Translations under genes and position numbers: made by a program
Origin: Bifidobacterium sp.
GTDB taxonomy: Bacteria > Actinomycetota > Actinomycetes > Actinomycetales > Bifidobacteriaceae
Assembly (NCBI GenBank): GCA_022640915.1
Contig: JALCCT010000006.1
Location: 1-64,000 of the forward strand
Length of the DNA stretch: 64,000 bases
Direction: 5' to 3'
Notes under the pieces: model-generated
Told to the model about the DNA's origin: nothing
The model's input: the letters and a program-made list of their open reading frames with translations, nothing else
Database searches by the model: none
Part shown: piece after piece, positions 1 through 8,369 of the stretch
Position numbering within the stretch: position 1 is the stretch's first letter
Layout of the letters: each line of letters starts with the position of its first letter

Positions 1-310
1 CATCGTGCGGCCCATCGTACCTGGCCTTTGCCTGTGGGGTAGAGCGGGCGCACGGCCGGGTAGAGGCATTTGCGTGCTGCCTGCTCGCCCACGGAAATGC
101 CCGCGCGCCCGGATGGAGCGGCGGAACCGGGCGTTCAGACACGCGAATCGCGTTCGTGGAGCAGACGGCCTTGCGGATCCACGCCGTAGTCCAGGAACGC
201 GATGAAGCGCTCCCACGCGACGAGCCACAAACCGCCAACGGCGGGATATTCGCCCTCCCAGTGTTCGAGCATCTCGTCGCGCGCGATCTCCGCGGGCCGC
301 TCTCAGGTTC
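1..310 (-). pseudogene. IS256-family (Mutator-type) transposase, C-terminal remnant
   Basis: Translating the minus strand in several frames recovers consecutive pieces of an IS256/Mutator-family transposase C-terminus. These are a block containing EMLEHWEGEYPAV and FLDYGVD in one frame, then IRKAVCSTNAI in a second, LNARFRRSIRARGHF in a third, and EQAARKCLYPAVRPLYPTGK with VRWAAR in a further frame shift. The STNAI and N-A-R-F-R-R motifs are the conserved end of the DDE domain. At least three frameshifts are needed, so the gene is dead. The fragment runs off the left edge of the window. Its inner boundary, near position 300-310, is approximate and I found no terminal inverted repeat. Confidence 0.75.
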
Positions 311-412
311 CTTGTTCTTAGCTGTCATACCAGCCATTGTCTTAAGTCGGCATAATCACCGACCTTCCCCGCCAATCCAAAGGATCAGCGACCAAAACCA
401 GTTACACACATT

Positions 413-646
413 TCAGAACAGTCCCGCACAATGCAATGGCGGCACAGGTTGGGAATGGCACCAATGCAAGAAGCATAACAATATAAAAACAGATAGCAGC
501 AGATCGAGTGCAGTCGATGGTCGATCAGCCAACAGCCACTCAGCAACGGCCAGCACCAAGCAAACCGCGACAAGAAAAAGACGAACACGGTGCTCTCCAG
601 CCGCGTTCCTGATATGCATCATCACTGCCTGCATGGCACAAATCAT
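413..646 (-). pseudogene. Short two-helix membrane ORF, probable truncated sensor histidine kinase
   Basis: A 77-residue reading frame starts inside the stop codon of the response-regulator gene (ATGA overlap at 643-646), the arrangement expected for a translationally coupled partner. It holds two strongly hydrophobic stretches (about residues 22-41 and 45-62) and then ends. A sensor kinase coupled to a LuxR-type regulator would begin with such helices and continue into DHp/ATPase domains, which are absent here. A decayed IS256 transposase lies just downstream, so disruption by an insertion or deletion is a reasonable guess. It could instead be a real small membrane protein; the kinase assignment rests on position and hydrophobicity only. 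Confidence 0.45.
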
Positions 647-1290
647 CGGACAATTCCCTCACGCACGCATATGGAAACCGCCTCGGCGCGGCTATGCACA
701 CCAAATTTTGCGTATACCCGCTTCATGTAGGTCTTAACGCTTTCAGGGCTGATCTCCAATTGATGCGCAATGGCATCGGTAGTACGCCCCTTGGCGTATA
801 AGCGCATGACCCTGATTTCCATATCAGAAAGCGGGCTGCGCGCTGATTCGCCGCCGTCCCATTCCATAGCCGAGCGAATTCTGGCCGCCCTACCCAAGGC
901 ATGAACCAATTCAACGGTCGGCGCGTCCTTAGGAACTGCTGCTGGAACCACCGCCGGCATATCGTTGCCCCGGAAGCCGGCATCAGCTTCATTGCTGTCC
1001 AACGAACTCGTGTCGAAAGCGCTCATGCCGACTACCGTTATGCCCGGAAAACGTTCTTGAACAAGCGCTGCCAACTGCAGGCCGGACATTTGTGGCATGG
1101 CTAGGTCGGTCAGCACAACTTCCGGCAGCTGTTTCGATGACTCACACATCGAAAGCGCGCGCTCCCCCGTCGTCGCCGTCCAAACCACCTGAACCGGTGC
1201 GCCGCTCCTAGCCAAAATATCGGCAAGTGCCTCCGGAATCAGCGGATCATTATCGACAATGCCGATATGCAGGATTTCGTCGTTCATCAT
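643..1290 (-). CDS. LuxR/NarL-type two-component response regulator
   Basis: The 215-residue protein has an N-terminal receiver domain (about 5-130), with acidic residues D13 and D15 and the likely phospho-acceptor D62 in VVLTDLAMP. The C-terminal LuxR-type helix-turn-helix (about 150-213) contains LSDMEIRVMRLYAKG and the recognition segment SPESVKTYMKRVY. The linker around residues 100-130 is longer and more Ala/Pro-rich than usual. The start has a strong ribosome site (AAGGGGGG) a few bases before a double ATG. Its stop overlaps the start of a truncated kinase-like ORF, so its cognate sensor may be lost or encoded elsewhere. Targets are unknown. Confidence 0.9.
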   Translation of the reverse strand: MMNDEILHIGIVDNDPLIPEALADILARSGAPVQVVWTATTGERALSMCESSKQLPEVVLTDLAMPQMSGLQLAALVQERFPGITVVGMSAFDTSSLDSNEADAGFRGNDMPAVVPAAVPKDAPTVELVHALGRAARIRSAMEWDGGESARSPLSDMEIRVMRLYAKGRTTDAIAHQLEISPESVKTYMKRVYAKFGVHSRAEAVSICVREGIVR

Positions 1291-1342
1291 TGACCCCCCT
1301 TAGCAGCTCCTTACGAGTACAGGCAAAAATGCCCCCAACTCC

Positions 1343-2164
1343 TCACTCTGCAAGGATCTTGGCGTCAGAGCGGTTCGAGAGCCAGCGTGCGAAGCGAGAG
1401 ATGGCGTAGTTGACGAGGATATAGATAATGGCGACGACGAGGTAGACCGGGAGCATACTCGTGGAGTTGGCTACGATAACTTTTGCGTTCTGCATCATCT
1501 CGGGATAGGTGACGACGTAGCCGAAGGTAGTGTCCTTGACCACGACGACCAGCTGCGTGACCATCGTCGGCACGATGATACGGAACATCTGCGGCAAAAT
1601 CACCGAATAGTATGTCTGCCAGCGGCTCAACCCCAACGATATAGCGGCTTCCTTCTGCCCGGCTGGCACAGCCTGCACGCCGGCGCGATACACTTCGGCC
1701 AGTACGGCGGAGGCGTAAAAAGCCACCGGAATGACCACCATCCAATAGGTACTGATATGAATGCCGAACTGCGAAGGCACGAGGAAGAAGAAGTAGATGA
1801 ACAGCAGCGTCGGTGTGCCGCGCACGAACTCGATCACTGCCGTAGCAAGCCAGCGAACGGGTGCAAAAGTCGAGATGCGCCCGAACATGAGCACCAGCCC
1901 GCCCACGAGCGCGATGGCCCCGGAGCTTAAGGAGGCCCGGACAGTGCCGATGAAACCGGCCCCGAGAAACTTCCAGATGTTGATGTTGGCGAACAGATCC
2001 CAATACATCGGGTCGAACTGGCCATTGGCGTCAAGCCGCATGATGAGCCATACGACAAACGCCGCAAACAGCATCGAGGTGATGATAGTGCCGATGACGA
2101 TGCGTCGGCGGGCCCGGGGACCCGCAGCCTCGAACAACGCCGCTTCGGTGGGTGTCATCGCCAT
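1343..2164 (-). CDS. Polar amino-acid (glutamate-type) ABC transporter permease, GluD-like
   Basis: A 273-residue inner-membrane permease of the His/Glu/Gln/Arg family. An N-terminal cytoplasmic stretch and first helix (about 20-42) are followed by the binding-protein-dependent transport domain with FVRGTPTLLFIYF and the EAA loop containing GQKEAAISLGLSRWQTYYSVILPQ. I place the start at the ATG at 2164, which overlaps the end of the upstream permease gene by ten bases. A longer in-frame reading to 2614 runs antiparallel to no homology and lies over that permease. It would form a heterodimer with the upstream permease. No ATPase gene lies next to it. Confidence 0.9.
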   Translation of the reverse strand: MAMTPTEAALFEAAGPRARRRIVIGTIITSMLFAAFVVWLIMRLDANGQFDPMYWDLFANINIWKFLGAGFIGTVRASLSSGAIALVGGLVLMFGRISTFAPVRWLATAVIEFVRGTPTLLFIYFFFLVPSQFGIHISTYWMVVIPVAFYASAVLAEVYRAGVQAVPAGQKEAAISLGLSRWQTYYSVILPQMFRIIVPTMVTQLVVVVKDTTFGYVVTYPEMMQNAKVIVANSTSMLPVYLVVAIIYILVNYAISRFARWLSNRSDAKILAE

Positions 2165-2838
2165 ATCACAGCCCTCTTCTCGATGATACGGCCGATCGCG
2201 CCGATGACCAGCCCTGTGGCCACGTAGAACAACGCGGCGACCAAGAAGGTCGGGATGCCCAGCGCCTCCTTGGTGTTGATTCTGGAAACCAGCCCGGTCA
2301 GCTCGTCGTGGGCGATAGGTACAAGCGCGCCGGTCGATGAGCTGATGACCACTGAGATGAACAGCGTGACCATCGGTTGCACGACAGTGCTCAGCGCCTG
2401 TGGCAGCACGATGAAGCGCGTAATGCCGACGAATGATAGCCCCAAGGAACGTGCAGCCTCGATCTGGCCTGCGTCGACGGCGTTGATGCCCGAACGCAGA
2501 TTGTCGCAGCCGAACGCCGAAGACACCAGAATCAGTGTGGCGATGACACAGGGCTCGTAGTCCAGCGTGAAACCGACCTCCGGCAGGCCGTACACGATGA
2601 ACAGCAGCAGGCACAGTACCGGAATATTGCGGAATATCTCGACATAACCGGAGACCGCTGTCCGCAACGGCGGAATCGGGCTGATCCGCGCCATCGTCAG
2701 CACAATGGCAAGCAGCAGCCCACCGAGGAACGAAATGACGCCGATGCGCAGCGTCACCCCGTAGCTTGTCAGATAGTCATGGCCGAACCGCCCGGCCAAG
2801 TAGGTCAGGCTGCCCCATACCGAATCTGCTGGTGCCAT
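2155..2838 (-). CDS. Polar amino-acid (glutamate-type) ABC transporter permease, GluC-like
   Basis: A 227-residue integral membrane protein of the polar amino-acid permease family, with about five helices. It carries the family motif EIFRNIPVLCLLLFIVYGLP and an EAA loop (DAGQIEAARSLGLSFVGITRFIVLPQAL) contacting the ATPase. It overlaps the next permease gene by ten bases, so the two are translationally coupled. The lipoprotein gene upstream (stop at 3041) is separated by about 200 bases and is transcribed the same way. The gene set matches GluBCD of actinobacteria; substrate is probably glutamate or another polar amino acid, but that is inferred from the family. Confidence 0.9.
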   Translation of the reverse strand: MAPADSVWGSLTYLAGRFGHDYLTSYGVTLRIGVISFLGGLLLAIVLTMARISPIPPLRTAVSGYVEIFRNIPVLCLLLFIVYGLPEVGFTLDYEPCVIATLILVSSAFGCDNLRSGINAVDAGQIEAARSLGLSFVGITRFIVLPQALSTVVQPMVTLFISVVISSSTGALVPIAHDELTGLVSRINTKEALGIPTFLVAALFYVATGLVIGAIGRIIEKRAVIWR

Positions 2839-3040
2839 ACGCCACCACCTTGGGTTTCACATAGATTGATATTTGCCCGCCTGCACGCCTGACCGGCGAA
2901 GCATGTGCCGCTGAATCAAGTTTAGACAGACATTCTTAAGCGATTGTTTCCTAAGCAATGTCCTGCAATATCAGGATCCGGACCTTCACCGCATGGCTGC
3001 CAGACGCACAACACGCCTGGCAGCAAGCGTTCATTCGGTC

Positions 3041-4024
3041 TTACTCGTCCATAGCCGGCGGATTCGGGACCTCGGTCACGCCCGTGCGATCGCCGATAGT
3101 GAGCTTCCACAGCTTGGCCCACGTGCCGTCGGCCTCGATCTTCTTCAGCCATGCGTTCACGAACTTCGTAGCGTCGGAGCCCTTCGGCAGACCAATGCCA
3201 TACGGATCCTCGCTGCCGAAACCATCGCCGACGACCTTAAGGGCATTGGGCTCTTTGGCCACATCGCCGAGCACGAGCGACTGGTCGACCACATAAGCGT
3301 CGATGCGGCCCTGCTTGATAGCCTGCACCAGCTGCGAATCATCTTGGAACTCCTGTACCGTGGCACTTGGAGCAGCGTCCTTGACAATCTGTGGGCCGGT
3401 CGAACCAGCCTGTACACCGACCTTCTTGCCGTCAAGATCCTTGACGGACTTGATGCTGGTGTTCGTGGACTTGACCAGAATGCCCTGACGCGAAACGTAA
3501 TACGGACCAGCGAAATCGATCTTCTGCTTACGCTCATTGGTGATCGAATACGTGGCGAACACGGCGTTCACCGTGCCGTTCTGCAGCACAGCCTCGCGCG
3601 TGGAAGAATCGACCACGCTCACATCGGTTTTCGCGTCGCCGATAATATAGCGGGCCAGCAGCTGCGAAAGGCCGGCGTCGAAGCCTCGCAGTTTGTTGTC
3701 ATCCGTGCTCTGCAACGAGAACAGCGCCGAGGTCTTGGTGCCACCGACCTTGAGCACGCCAGACTTCTTGACCGCCGAGGCCCAAGTGCTGGCCTCAACC
3801 GTGGCGCTGTCAGCTACGGATCCCGCGCTGATGAGCGCATCATAAGCCGCAGTATCCAAAGGCTTGCCAACGGCGCTGTTCGAGCCGGCCGCGCCATTCG
3901 ACGGCGATCCGGAACGCTGCGAACCGCATCCGGCAAGCGCGAGTCCAAGCGCTAGGATTGCCGCAGTTGCAGGCACTGCCAGTTTGCGGCTGTGCAGCGC
4001 GCGGCGTTTGCTAAGAACGTTCAT
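3041..4024 (-). CDS. Glutamate-type ABC transporter substrate-binding lipoprotein
   Basis: A 327-residue exported lipoprotein: basic N-terminus, hydrophobic core about residues 14-31 and a lipobox LAGC with C33 as lipid anchor. After a low-complexity Ser/Asn/Gly linker comes a type-II periplasmic-binding fold (SBP_bac_3) with GFDAGLSQLLARYI, the segment about TYSITNERKQKIDFAGPY, and KVGVQAGSTGPQIV, typical of GluB/GlnH. It captures the amino acid outside the membrane for the two permeases encoded just downstream. A possible -10 hexamer TATACT lies on the minus strand at 4200-4205 in the long leader region. No ATPase gene is adjacent, so the energising subunit must come from elsewhere. Confidence 0.9.
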   Translation of the reverse strand: MNVLSKRRALHSRKLAVPATAAILALGLALAGCGSQRSGSPSNGAAGSNSAVGKPLDTAAYDALISAGSVADSATVEASTWASAVKKSGVLKVGGTKTSALFSLQSTDDNKLRGFDAGLSQLLARYIIGDAKTDVSVVDSSTREAVLQNGTVNAVFATYSITNERKQKIDFAGPYYVSRQGILVKSTNTSIKSVKDLDGKKVGVQAGSTGPQIVKDAAPSATVQEFQDDSQLVQAIKQGRIDAYVVDQSLVLGDVAKEPNALKVVGDGFGSEDPYGIGLPKGSDATKFVNAWLKKIEADGTWAKLWKLTIGDRTGVTEVPNPPAMDE

Positions 4025-4567
4025 TATTCTCTTCCCTACCTGTTATCTATCTTCCTGTGCCAACCTGCTGCATGCGGATATACCGCACTGGCCGGCGCTA
4101 CCGTGCCGGCTGACGCGGCCAATCGTTCTGCTGCCGTCCGGAGGATGGCCACTTTCGGCGAGTCCGGCGCTGCCCCACGTGAGGCAACCGGTTCAAGCAA
4201 GTATAAAGTCAGTGGGACGCAGATGACAGTCCCAAGCGCACATTGCGCTATCGGCATTCCTTATGGCCGATTATCAACGCGTGGCTACAATGGCGCACTA
4301 CCCTGTTTTCCCATGCTACAGTGCTTTTGAAACGACCATTCTTCCAACGCTGAACTCTCCTCAGCCCTGAGTTCACACCGTTTCGACGAGCATCGGCACG
4401 GCTCGCAACATTCACTACGCGCGCACGTTCGGTGCCTACTACACAAATCGCCACACGTGCAGCGCACAGCCGCCACCGCATCACGAGATCGCCCTACAGC
4501 GCGGCAAGTCGCGGCTGGTACTCGTTGGCGAAGCCTCAACTAGCCCACGCGCACCCAGCTGTGTGAC
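4025..4567. other. Non-coding gap upstream of the glutamate-type transporter
   Basis: About 540 bases without a convincing gene. Short frames here lack ribosome sites and family resemblance. A TATACT -10-like hexamer on the minus strand (4200-4205) may belong to the transporter promoter, but its -35 match is poor. No tRNA, repeat array or clear hairpin was seen. Confidence 0.4.
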
Positions 4568-4990
4568 TTATTTTGTACCTTCCGCAGCATTTTTCGGCGC
4601 AGCGCCGCCCTTGCTCAGGATCTTCGGCACTGGCATGGGAATGCGATGCGGCTTGGGAACCCGCGGCGCGATTGGCGACTTGGCCCTTGTCACCGGCATT
4701 TCGCCGCTTGTGGCCTTTGCGGCAGCCTCGGCAGCCCACTTGGCATACTCGTCGAGATCGTCATCGACAGAAGCCGACGGCACAGCAGTTGTCTTGCCCT
4801 CATCGCGTTGGGGCTGCTTCTCCTCAGCGGAATACGTCGGATCCTTACCGGCCAAAGGCTCCGCCGAACCCGGCTCAGGATCCTGTACACGCAGCTCCTT
4901 GGCGAGCTCATCGTAATCAGTATCAGTTGTCAAGTACTTGAGCTTACGGGCTATCTTCTGTTGCTTGGCTTTCTGACGTCCGCGGCCCAT
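4568..4990 (-). CDS. DUF3073 family protein
   Basis: A 140-residue protein beginning MGRGRQKAKQQKIARKLKY, the conserved basic N-terminus of the actinobacterial DUF3073 family, followed by an acidic stretch (TDTDYDELAKEL) and a long Pro/Ala/Lys-rich tail. Only the first 40 or so residues are conserved in this family; the tail is low complexity. No membrane segment or signal peptide is visible, so it should be cytosolic. Function is unknown. It is convergent with nothing and divergent from trpS, sharing the 156-base gap at 4991-5146. Confidence 0.85.
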   Translation of the reverse strand: MGRGRQKAKQQKIARKLKYLTTDTDYDELAKELRVQDPEPGSAEPLAGKDPTYSAEEKQPQRDEGKTTAVPSASVDDDLDEYAKWAAEAAAKATSGEMPVTRAKSPIAPRVPKPHRIPMPVPKILSKGGAAPKNAAEGTK

Positions 4991-5146
4991 CTGACCCCCT
5001 GAAATTACTCTTGCGTTCGATTCATCACATAAGAGAGTACCACCTGTTATCCCGCTCGTGGTTGTCGGCTCGAACTTTTACGATAAAAGCGATATTTCCG
5101 AACGGTTTTCACACACTCTGCAAAAGAGCATGACAAAGGATGAAGC

Positions 5147-6238
5147 ATGAGCGACGACGAGCAGATCACTGCAGCGGGCAATGAGGTGAGCGCGAGCTTC
5201 CTAGCGGCGAAACGGCTTTCTGACCAGACCTTGGCTGAACTTGACACGAAACCCGGCCGTTTCACCATGCTCACCGGCGACCGTCCGACAGGTCGACTGC
5301 ATCTGGGCCATTATTTCGGCTCGATCAAAGAACGCGTCGCCATGCAGAACAAAGGTGTGCACTCCAACATCATCATCGCCGACTACCAGGTGATCACCGA
5401 TCGGGACACCACCGAGCACATCGAAGATAATGTCATCAACCTTGTGCTCGACTATCTCGCCGCAGGCATCGACCCAGCTAAGACCATGATCTACACGCAT
5501 TCAGCGGTGCCAGCCGAAAACCAACTGATGCTGCCCTTCCTGTCGCTAGTGACCGAAGCCGAGCTGCATCGCAACCCCACCGTGAAATCCGAGATGGAGG
5601 CCTCCGGTCATGCGTTGACCGGGCTGCTGCTGACCTACCCAGTGCATCAGGCGTGCGATATCCTCTTCTGCAAAGCCAACGTCGTGCCGATCGGCAAAGA
5701 CAACCTGCCGCATGTGGAGATTACCCGCACCATCGCACGGCGCTTCAACGAGCGTTACGCGGCCAAAAACCCCGTATTCCCCGAACCCTCCGCTATTTTG
5801 TCCGAGGCGCCCGAAATCCCGGGATTGGACGGACGCAAGATGAGCAAATCCTACGGCAACTCGATTATGCTGGGTGCCACCGCCGAGGAAACCGCGAAAC
5901 TCATCAAGAAAAGCCCGACTGATTCCCAACGCCGCATCACCTTCGATCCTATCGCCCGACCGCAGGTCTCAGCCCTGCTGACTACCGCCGGTCTGGTGAC
6001 CAAGCGCGATCCGAAGGAGATCGCTGAGGAGATCGGCGACGCCGGGGCCGGCGCGCTCAAGCAGTATGTCATCGACTCGGTGAACGAGTTCCTTGCCCCC
6101 CACCGCGAGCGCCGCGCCGAACTCGCCAAAGATATGGACTCGATTCGTGACATCCTGCACGATGGCAACCAGCGCGCCAACGCCATCGCCGAGCAGACTC
6201 TCGACGAGGTGCGTGCCGCCATGGGCATGAGGTACTGA
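5147..6238 (+). CDS. trpS: Tryptophanyl-tRNA synthetase
   Basis: A 363-residue class I aminoacyl-tRNA synthetase that charges tRNA-Trp. The HIGH-type ATP site is GRLHLGHYFG (about residues 49-58), with GDRPTG just before it, and the KMSKS loop appears intact as DGRKMSKSYGNS (about 229-240). The N-terminus has about 35 extra residues compared with short bacterial TrpS, as in several actinobacteria. The start ATG is preceded by AAAGGATGAAGC, a fair ribosome site. The gene stands alone between DUF3073 (divergent) and a convergent exporter gene. I see no T-box leader in the short upstream region. Confidence 0.97.
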   Translation: MSDDEQITAAGNEVSASFLAAKRLSDQTLAELDTKPGRFTMLTGDRPTGRLHLGHYFGSIKERVAMQNKGVHSNIIIADYQVITDRDTTEHIEDNVINLVLDYLAAGIDPAKTMIYTHSAVPAENQLMLPFLSLVTEAELHRNPTVKSEMEASGHALTGLLLTYPVHQACDILFCKANVVPIGKDNLPHVEITRTIARRFNERYAAKNPVFPEPSAILSEAPEIPGLDGRKMSKSYGNSIMLGATAEETAKLIKKSPTDSQRRITFDPIARPQVSALLTTAGLVTKRDPKEIAEEIGDAGAGALKQYVIDSVNEFLAPHRERRAELAKDMDSIRDILHDGNQRANAIAEQTLDEVRAAMGMRY

Positions 6239-6278
6239 GCACTCGCGCCGGCAGGGATGCGGCCCACACGCCGTGTCA

Positions 6279-8069
6279 TCAAATGTCGTAGCGCCAACTT
6301 TTGTCGGTAAGAACCCGGGCCATTGCTAGGCCAACCGGCAGGCACAGGATTACCATGAACGCGCGGAACGCCCAGTCGAGCGCTGATTGAGTGTCGAACT
6401 GGCCAAGGTGGAACATGGCTTGGTACATGTAAAGCCCCGGCACCATGATCACAATCGAAGGCACGGTCAGGCAGATGCGCGGGTAGCCCAGATGCGGGGG
6501 CAGCAGACCACGGCGCACTGAAGAGCGCCACGCAGAGGCGAGCAGGCCCGAAAGCAACGCGCCGATGAACGCGGCCGCCTCAGGGGGCATGCCGAAATCG
6601 ATGATCGTCAGGCGCAGCGTGTCAGTGATCGCACCAATAGACGCAGCGGTGAGGCACATACGCTGGGGCGAGTTGAACAATACGGAGAATCCCCACACGC
6701 CGACGAATGCAGCGATAAGGCGGAATGCCCCATTGGCTAAGGGTCTGAGCCCCAACGGCTCGAAGCCCTGCGGGTTGAGATGCACGATCGTAGCCACCAT
6801 CCACCCGGCCAACGTGGCCATCAGAATGATCGCGAAGGTGTATGTGATGCGCTGAATGCCTGAGGGGAAATCGATCTTGGCGATATCCAAGCCGCCGGTT
6901 ATCAGCGGGAACCCCGGGATCACGAACAGCATTGCACCGATATACGCCGTATCGTGTTGCAGCGCGACCGGGTCGAACAGGCCGATCAGGCGCAGCGTGC
7001 CGGTGCAGGCGAGAGCGGCGAGGGCCACGCACACGAAGGTGACGAAGAACTGGTTTAGCCGGCGCGCGAACAGCAGCCGTCGCAGGAATTGACCAAGCCC
7101 GGCGCCAATGAATGCGCCGACCATGTCATAGGGGCCGCCACCGAGCAGGAACACGAATCCCGCGCAGGCTACCGCTGCCCCGAATCCCGAAAACAGCGGG
7201 GAGTAAAGCGGCCGACGGCGCTCGATCAGGTCGAGTCGTTCGTGCACTTGGCCGACAGTGATACCAGAGCCGCCCACAGGGAGCAGAGCCCCGCCGACAT
7301 GGTCAAAATGCTGGGCGTATTGGCCTTTCGGCGGTTTGTGGACACGGCGCCGGGACGATGCCACAGCCGCAGTCGACCGAGTTCCTGGCACAGCCTCATC
7401 CAGCGATTCCTGTGCCTGTTGAGCCTTGCGCTCAAGGCGCGCTTCTTTGACCGCATGCATGGCAGATTTGCGCGAGGCCGGGCTGCCGAGCTGGTCGACG
7501 AGCTCCTCGGACACCGTGGGCTTGGCGTGATACATGGATTCCTCGCCCAGATGCACGTTGAACCAGTCGGCGAAATGCTCGAGCAGCCAAATGCGTTCGG
7601 TATTCACGCCCGTCGTGGGCAAATCCACAACCTCGGTGATGCGGTTCCTGCCGTCAGTGCAGGAAGCTTCGATGTCGGTGAGATTCACGTCGGACCGTAC
7701 ATGCACGTTAAGCGGGTAGGCGATGCGATGCATCATTTCGCGCACCCGGAAACTTCCCGTTCCCGCGCCCAGATCCAGCATCCCGACGCGCACGATCACG
7801 CTTGATTTGGCGGCAATGCCGGCCTTGGCAACGGGCGTGTTCCAGTCGCGCTCAATGTCCTCCATGTCAAGCGGAATGGAATGAGTGTGAAAATGCTGTA
7901 CCGCTGCAGCCGTGCCTTGTGCAGCGCCGGCCGCGCGTGTACCGGCCGCGCTTTCGTCCCCCTCGCCACTGCCAGTCACGCTGGCGCTGCCCATTGGCGT
8001 CTGTTCGCGTTGTTCGTTGGAAGTCACACTACAAGTTTTAGCGCACGCCACGTATGAGTGCCTTGCCAC
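6279..8069 (-). CDS. Threonine/serine exporter family protein (ThrE-like)
   Basis: A membrane protein of up to 596 residues joining the two ThrE-family parts. The N-terminal cytoplasmic half (about 80-270) contains LGAGTGSFRVREMMHRIA of the ThrE/DUF1212 domain, and about ten hydrophobic helices follow (about 285-590), including the DUF3815-like second part. By family it exports threonine and serine. The start is uncertain. The first ATG (8069) has no ribosome site; a GTG at 8027 (protein then begins VTSNEQREQ) and a later ATG are alternatives, and the first 75 residues are low complexity. It is convergent with trpS and divergent from ppc. Confidence 0.85.
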   Translation of the reverse strand: MARHSYVACAKTCSVTSNEQREQTPMGSASVTGSGEGDESAAGTRAAGAAQGTAAAVQHFHTHSIPLDMEDIERDWNTPVAKAGIAAKSSVIVRVGMLDLGAGTGSFRVREMMHRIAYPLNVHVRSDVNLTDIEASCTDGRNRITEVVDLPTTGVNTERIWLLEHFADWFNVHLGEESMYHAKPTVSEELVDQLGSPASRKSAMHAVKEARLERKAQQAQESLDEAVPGTRSTAAVASSRRRVHKPPKGQYAQHFDHVGGALLPVGGSGITVGQVHERLDLIERRRPLYSPLFSGFGAAVACAGFVFLLGGGPYDMVGAFIGAGLGQFLRRLLFARRLNQFFVTFVCVALAALACTGTLRLIGLFDPVALQHDTAYIGAMLFVIPGFPLITGGLDIAKIDFPSGIQRITYTFAIILMATLAGWMVATIVHLNPQGFEPLGLRPLANGAFRLIAAFVGVWGFSVLFNSPQRMCLTAASIGAITDTLRLTIIDFGMPPEAAAFIGALLSGLLASAWRSSVRRGLLPPHLGYPRICLTVPSIVIMVPGLYMYQAMFHLGQFDTQSALDWAFRAFMVILCLPVGLAMARVLTDKSWRYDI

Positions 8070-8369
8070 ATCCGGCAGCCACCCGACTCTCTGCCTGCGA
8101 AGTCGCTGAATCCGAGTCCTGCCCCCTCACCAGCTCTATCCCGCAGCTCTGCCTCGAACAACGCGTGGCGTGCAACCGCAACGAAAAGAGCCACATATAA
8201 ACAGAAGCATGCTCAGGTAACACGAATGTCGGTTTGGTAGTTCTACAATGAAGTCGCACACACCACCGAATAATGGCTTTGGGTTCGCAACGGCTGGTCA
8301 ACACAATCGCGGAGGAGCCGCGAAAGACCGGCAGATCGAGCAACCGGAATTCGGCAAAGGAGGTCACCA
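8070..8369. promoter_or_regulatory. Divergent intergenic region between exporter gene and ppc
   Basis: About 300 bases between divergent genes, so it must hold promoters for both. A TACAAT -10-like hexamer (8244-8249, plus strand) could serve ppc, with no convincing -35. No hairpin or repeat stands out. Confidence 0.35.

Noticed and set aside
156..737. 193-residue plus-strand frame at the left end
   Set aside because: It runs antisense through the transposase remnant, the truncated kinase ORF and the response-regulator 3' end and has no family resemblance.
1343..2614. 423-residue version of the GluD-like permease
   Set aside because: The first 150 residues are Arg/His-rich antisense-like sequence over the other permease; the family start is the ATG at 2164.
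2993..3955. Long plus-strand frame (320 residues) opposite the amino-acid binding lipoprotein gene
   Set aside because: It is the antisense shadow of a gene with an intact lipobox and family domain, and its sequence resembles no family.
4036..4257. 73-residue minus-strand frame in the 4-4.5 kb gap
   Set aside because: No ribosome site, no family, and it overlaps the likely promoter region of the amino-acid transporter.
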